A stretch of 64,000 nucleotides of DNA from Dermatophagoides farinae (taxonomy: Eukaryota; Arthropoda; Arachnida; Sarcoptiformes; Pyroglyphidae), in assembly GCF_024713945.1 (NCBI RefSeq), contig NC_134682.1, forward strand, positions 124,001-188,000, in the 5' to 3' direction. The position numbers and the translations under genes were made by a program. The first letter of the stretch is position 1, and each line of letters starts with the position of its first letter. Below are positions 58,901 to 64,000 of this stretch, piece after piece. Under the pieces are notes generated by a model. That model saw nothing but the letters and a program-made list of their open reading frames with translations. It was not told the origin of the DNA and searched no databases.

Positions 58901-61784
58901 ATATCGAGTAATGAGTTGATTTTTTTCTGTCTGCTATTTGTTCACCATTATTATTATTATACAAGCACGATTTTAAAAACAAAAAACATCATCATCATCC
59001 TCACTTGTACTAACGATGCTGATGATCATCATTGTTTTGTTTTGTTTTGTTTTCCTCAATCCTATAATAATAGCCATTGTAATTCTAAACATCAAAAATC
59101 AAACAACAACAACAACAATGAAAACAAAACAAAACAAAACAATGCTCCTTTCATCACCATTGGATGGATGGATGTTGGAATCATAAATATGTTGAATGAA
59201 TGAGTGAATGAATGAATCGAATCGAAATGAAATGAATAAAAAAAAGCCGAATAAAAAACGATAACGCAGTGTAGTGTAGTGTGTGTGCGAGTGAGTCTCT
59301 CTTTCAACACCATGATTATTGTCATCATCATCATTTTGAATTTGTTGGATGTTTTCTTCTCTCAACTATACTATACGGCCCCGTAATAATGTTATGCTAT
59401 AAAAGTTGTTGTTGTTGTTGTAGTTGTTGTTATCCTAATGGATCATCATCAACAACATCAACATATATCTTATATTGAATTGTGGCTTTTTTTTCAATTT
59501 TGCCGTTGCCGTTGTTGTTGTTGTTGTGTTGTTATTGTTATGTTTGTGTTGAATAAACCACAAACAACAACAACAACAACAATAATGATAACGATGATGA
59601 TAATAACTACAACTAACAAACAGAAAAAGAGACATGGAAAATTGACAATGACAATATATACTAATGTACCAAGCATAATAAGGACATGTGATATGTGGAA
59701 TAGGCCAAAATATGTATAACATCATTAAACTGATTTCTGTATGATTTTTTTTTGTTGTTTAATGTTTGTTGTCCTCATGAACATTTATATTCAAAAACAT
59801 TACTTTTTTACAAGAGGGAAATGTGTGGAAGGAAAAATGAAATGATCTGAGGCCCAATTTCATACACACACACACACAGTGATGGTTATAATGATGTTGG
59901 CTACTATTACTCACACACCATTTGGCTATTTGACTTTTCTTGTACTAGTGATATCATCAAAAATGGACTAAATTTATTATTTTCTCAATCAACGATTGAT
60001 TCCCCAATTACATAACACGAAAACAAAAACACACAAAACACGAGTAAGACAAAAAAGGAACCTCGATTTTCGTTTATGAAATTTATGTATGAAAAAAGGT
60101 TAGATAATAGTAAAAATCGGTAACAAAGTGCAATAAAAAAAAATGAAGATTACTCTCACTCGTCATCATTATTATGTTGATGAAATAATGATGTAAAAGA
60201 ACTAACAAAACAAAATAATTGTTATGAATGTTAATGATCATTAATGATAATAAAATGAAATGAATGAATGGCCATCGTGCACGTATCATCTCACTGACCG
60301 AACAAACGACCAAGTCAATGTTTTTTGTTTCCATTGTTATTCTACTCCTTTTTTCGGATGTCACCATAATGTAACAAAATATATGGCCACATTTATCATT
60401 TCTTACGTTTTTTTTTGTCTGTTTGCAATTACCTCGAATAATAAATAAATAATGAGATGAGATATAATAATGACATTATTAATAATCATGTCATCATCAT
60501 ATATGACGATGACCACGCCAAATAATCCAAATGTCTATGAAAATAAATGATAATGATGATGATGATAATTAAAAATTATATTCATCAACCACATTGTCGT
60601 TGGTGTGGAAAAGAAAAAATAAAAATAAAAAGTCGTTATCATCACTTCATGTCAACATTTTTCATTCATTCAATCAACTATTAATTCAAAATGATCAATC
60701 ATTATATCGTATCGATTGATTGATTGATTCATTTATCAATTTTAAACAGCAGTAATTTATAAATTTTGTAATAAATAAGTAGAACAACACAAACAGACAT
60801 TTACAATCCAGCCATTAAATTATAATCAAAATCAACAACCAGGTAATATGAACAACAACAAAAAACGAATGAATGAATGAACATGATTTGAATTTGAAAA
60901 AAAAACTTCATTGATGATCAACATTAAATGGGGCGAGGGTATAGAGGAGTTTGAATGTATTCACGAATTTTCAATTACGTGAAAAAAAGGTTTTCTTTCA
61001 TTTCACAATTCATAATTTAATCTACTAGAAAGAATATAAAGAAATGATGATAATGATGATTAAATGTCGATGAAATTTGTAAAAAAAAAAAATTTGATTT
61101 TCGCTCACACACACAACAACAACAACAAAAAGAGATAAAGAATTTACAACATAGCAATGGATTATGATTACAAAAAAAACATACCATACAGAAGCTTTAC
61201 AGTGAATGAATTGCTCCATTGGTCATTGTTCATTTTAATCGTCGTCGTTGTTGATATTCACGGATGGAAAATGTGAACAAAAATAAAATGATTTTACAAA
61301 TCATATGGAAATTATGATTATTAATAACAATAACAACAATTTAATGACGATGCACAGCGATCATCATAATCGAATTTGTTTTTCATATTCTTTTTTCTTG
61401 TTGTATAAAATTAAATTCAGTTTTTCATTGTGCCAACAATAACAATAGATGAACCAAACACAATACACTCACAAACACACACATTCATATTTATGAGATT
61501 TTCAGAATGATTACGATAAGATCATCTTGATTGATTTTTTTTTCATTTTCACTGTTTGATATCCGTGCTCACAATTTGAATGGATCATTATTTTGGTGAT
61601 TGTTGTTGTTGTTGTTGTCGATCATTGAATAGCTAATGTGGCTAATTTTAAAAAAGTGGATAATAATCATCATCATCATCACTATCAATTGAAATCTAAT
61701 TGTCCAATGTTCAATGCCCCATACCTCATTTTAATTTACAGTGGGTAATAATTACATTTTTGTAAATCATCATTTAATAGTTGG
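52990..61784. other. Repeat-rich non-coding stretch downstream of FoxB
   Basis: About 8.8 kb without a supportable gene on either strand. It contains ATC/GAT, CAA/GTT and GT runs, a poly-T tract near 57999-58018 and a perfect 36-bp palindrome at 57095-57130. TATAAAAAGG occurs at about 56705, but no coding exon follows it. The open stretches are all low-complexity. Confidence 0.6.
57095..57130. repeat. 36-bp perfect palindrome
   Basis: The sequence from 57095 to 57130 equals its own reverse complement with no spacer. The centre is GATGATGATCATCATC, and it extends outward through ATATG/CATAT and ATGATT/AATCAT. The outer arms are not simple triplets, so it is more than a slippage product. It follows an (ATG)n run at 57071-57091. 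Confidence 0.9.
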
Positions 61785-63365
61785 ATGAACGATCAAAAAA
61801 TAAACAATCAAAATGTCTATTATGACAATAATGATACCGGTAAGTTCAAATAGGTTTTTCCAATTGATTTGAATTGAATTTTTTTTTTGCTTTGTTTATT
61901 GTTTTCATTCAAAATTTTGAAATGAATATTTAGAAAGTAATAAAGATTTTTCTATATTTGTGATTTTTTTTTATTTTCCAGTTAATAAATTCACAACAAC
62001 AACAACAACAGCAAAATTTTAATGCCGTCATGATTAAGTGAACAACATCCACATCCTCAACAGCATCATCATTTCGAGGATTATATAATGTTATGTGTTG
62101 TTTTCCATCCATACAGAAGCATAACTAATTCATTTTTCCTGTTTTTCTCATCATTCTCTCTCTCGATGCTGATGATGATGATTCATTCATTCATTTTTTT
62201 CAACTTTACAAATTTCGATTTATGATGATGTGATCATCAACAAAAACAACCAGAATAGACCCCAAGATAGATGGAAGTGACCATGGTCATACACAACTGT
62301 TCAACTATAGATTTTCAAGGTAATTAAACTTTAATTATTATCAAAATGGACTAAACGAATCGATGTTTGGCTGTTTTATGGTAAAAAGATGATGGATGCA
62401 TATCGACCTTTAACTTGCTGAAAGTTTATTTTTTTTTTTTTTTTTTTTGAAATTGCATGAATGAATCGAACAAACAAACGTTAACATTATGATTTTGTGC
62501 AGTGAGGGGTGAGGAAATATGAATGAAAACTCCCACACTACACAATTAGAAAACATCATTTAATTGAATCTTGAAAATCTGCCATTCAATCAATCTAGTC
62601 TAGTATATATTTGATTTTTGATTGAATGAAAATTTCTCCGGTACATTTAATTTGTTTTTCAATTTCAAAACATTTTTTTTCACTTTCTTAATTTTGTTAT
62701 TGTTGAACAACAACAGCTTTATTAAACCAGAAAAAATTGGTTATAATGATTGTGTAGCAATTATAAAATTGATTTTTCTTTTTTCTTTTTTTTCGAGCAC
62801 CACAACCATTTGTTTGTCAATTGTTTTTCGGTTGTTGTTGCACATGAACAACAGCCGAAAAACAATTAACAAACAATACATACAGATCAGTCGATCGAAA
62901 CCACTGGCGGCGAATGGGAGAAAAATCAAAAAACAAAAAACCGACAAAACTGCATCGATGGACATTTGTAAATTGAATTACATTTTTTATATATAATAAT
63001 TTCCAAGCAAATTCTCAAATATTGGATATTCATTCATGATGATGTGATCAAAGAATGAAAGCTTTTCTATTTTGCCTGATGATAATGTTTGATTTGTACA
63101 TAACAAAACATTATTTGTTTCCATCAATGTTCATGGTTGGCCGGCTCGACAATGCATACATGCATGCAGGCAGTCCATTTTTTCCATCATCAGAATAATA
63201 ATTGACAACCACAAAAGAAATCAACTTTTATTCATTCATTGAGTTTGTTTCTGTGTGTGTATAGGAGACACAAATGCACAGAGTGTGGTTCAGCCAACCA
63301 AGAATCCTATATTAGCAGATGATGGAACTACAAATATTTTGATTGTAGCCACCACTACCACCATG
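61785..63365 (+). CDS. Candidate first coding exons of an unknown gene (3' partial)
   Basis: Two exons join in phase: 61785-61839 begins with ATG and ends at a consensus GTAAGT, and 63265-63365 follows a T/G-rich tract with AG and ends at GTAACC. Together they encode 52 residues, starting MNDQKINNQNVYYDNND and continuing with NAQSVVQPTKNPILADDG and LIVATTTTM. The second part is free of the local simple repeats, which is unusual for open stretches here. An alternative acceptor with a strong pyrimidine tract at 61981 also exists but leads quickly to stops in each frame. I do not recognise the protein. It is hydrophilic with no clear signal peptide. The rest of the gene would lie beyond the window end. 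Confidence 0.3.
62430..62448. repeat. Poly-T tract
   Basis: A run of about 18 T. It is one of the longest homopolymers in the window, matched by another near 57999-58018. Confidence 0.9.
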
Positions 63366-64000
63366 GTAACCAATCTCATTCATGATAGCATACATGTTTA
63401 TGTTTGTGTGTGTGTGTCTGTGTATGTGACAAATAATAAGACAAATATTTATGTTATGTTATATAATAATGTACAAAATGATTTTATTTTATTTTTCTCT
63501 AGTCATGAATTACAATGTGAATGGTGAATGAATGAATGAATGAATGAAAGTTGTAATTGAAATTGAAATTGAAATGAATGACAGTGAAGCCAACATTTTT
63601 GTTGTTGTTGTTGTTGGTGGTGGTGGAGGTTCATAGTCAAATCAAGTGATTCCATATTGCCCGCCCCCACAATAACAAATGATGACAACAATAAATTATG
63701 TAACAGTTTCGAAAAAAAGATGGGTTTTTTCAGTTTTTGTTGTTGGTTCAATCTTTCGGTCGTTCGGTAGCAATCATATCATTTTGTTCTTTTTTTTTGA
63801 TAGCTAGGTTGTTGTGTTTTTGTCCTTTTTGTAGTCACTGTGTCTGTATTATTATCCTGAAAAAATTTGAATGATGATATGTGGTACACAAATGAAAAGA
63901 CTATGTATTTATTATTTTGGACAAAACCATGGCCATTATAATGCATGTGCTACAATTGAATAATTGTTCCATATCTTTGTGTTTGATTTTCGATTCATCC
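63366..64000. other. Non-coding end of window
   Basis: It contains a (GT)n run near 63402-63420, a (GAAT)n run near 63525-63546 and (GTT)n near 63600-63615. No further exon of the candidate gene at 61785 was identified. Confidence 0.5.

Noticed and set aside
1-64000. tRNA, rRNA, CRISPR, bacterial operon or intact transposon
   Set aside because: No cloverleaf with A/B boxes, no rRNA-like block, no spaced repeat array and no transposase or reverse-transcriptase motif was recognised by eye.

Overview
This window is nuclear DNA from a small-genome arthropod. It is strongly AT-rich and packed with ATC/GAT triplet runs, (GT)n, (GA)n and poly-T tracts. Many introns are short (about 50-70 bases, GT...AG) and genes sit close together. 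The gene set (secreted semaphorin-2, a divergent seven-helix gustatory-type receptor, FoxB) and the base composition suggest a mite. My best guess is an astigmatid mite of the Dermatophagoides type. That placement is inferred from sequence style and protein resemblance; no search was run.

Layout. (1) 1-19,000: the 3' part of a Sema-2-like gene on +, with an 11.5-kb intron and compact exons downstream. (2) 20,480-32,553: a gene-dense block with a gustatory-receptor-like gene (+), mitochondrial ribosomal protein L24 (+), an ANKRA2/RFXANK-like ankyrin protein (+), a PPP phosphatase with an N-terminal EF-hand-like region (-), eEF2 (-) and TRAP-beta/SSR2 (+). (3) 32,689-38,924: two minus-strand genes, a peroxisomal multifunctional enzyme type 2 (MFE-2/HSD17B4) with three apparent SCP2 domains, and a PTAR1-like prenyltransferase alpha subunit. 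(4) 40,216-42,378: an MFSD12-like transporter (+). (5) 42,379-64,000: mostly repeat-rich non-coding DNA around the intronless forkhead gene FoxB (51,089-52,585). Two phase-compatible candidate exons near 61.8 and 63.3 kb may start another gene.

Most neighbours are functionally unrelated housekeeping genes packed together: translation, ER translocation, peroxisomal beta-oxidation, prenylation and lysosomal transport. Two convergent pairs end within about 140 bases of each other (ankyrin/phosphatase and TRAP-beta/MFE-2). Two pairs diverge from shared upstream regions (eEF2/TRAP-beta and PTAR1/MFSD12).

The items most worth a second look are the MFE-2 with three tandem SCP2-like domains and a non-canonical C-terminus, the phosphatase with calcium-binding-like motifs on the opposite side from PPEF/RdgC, the candidate new gene start at 61.8-63.4 kb, and two antisense peptide fragments inside a semaphorin intron.
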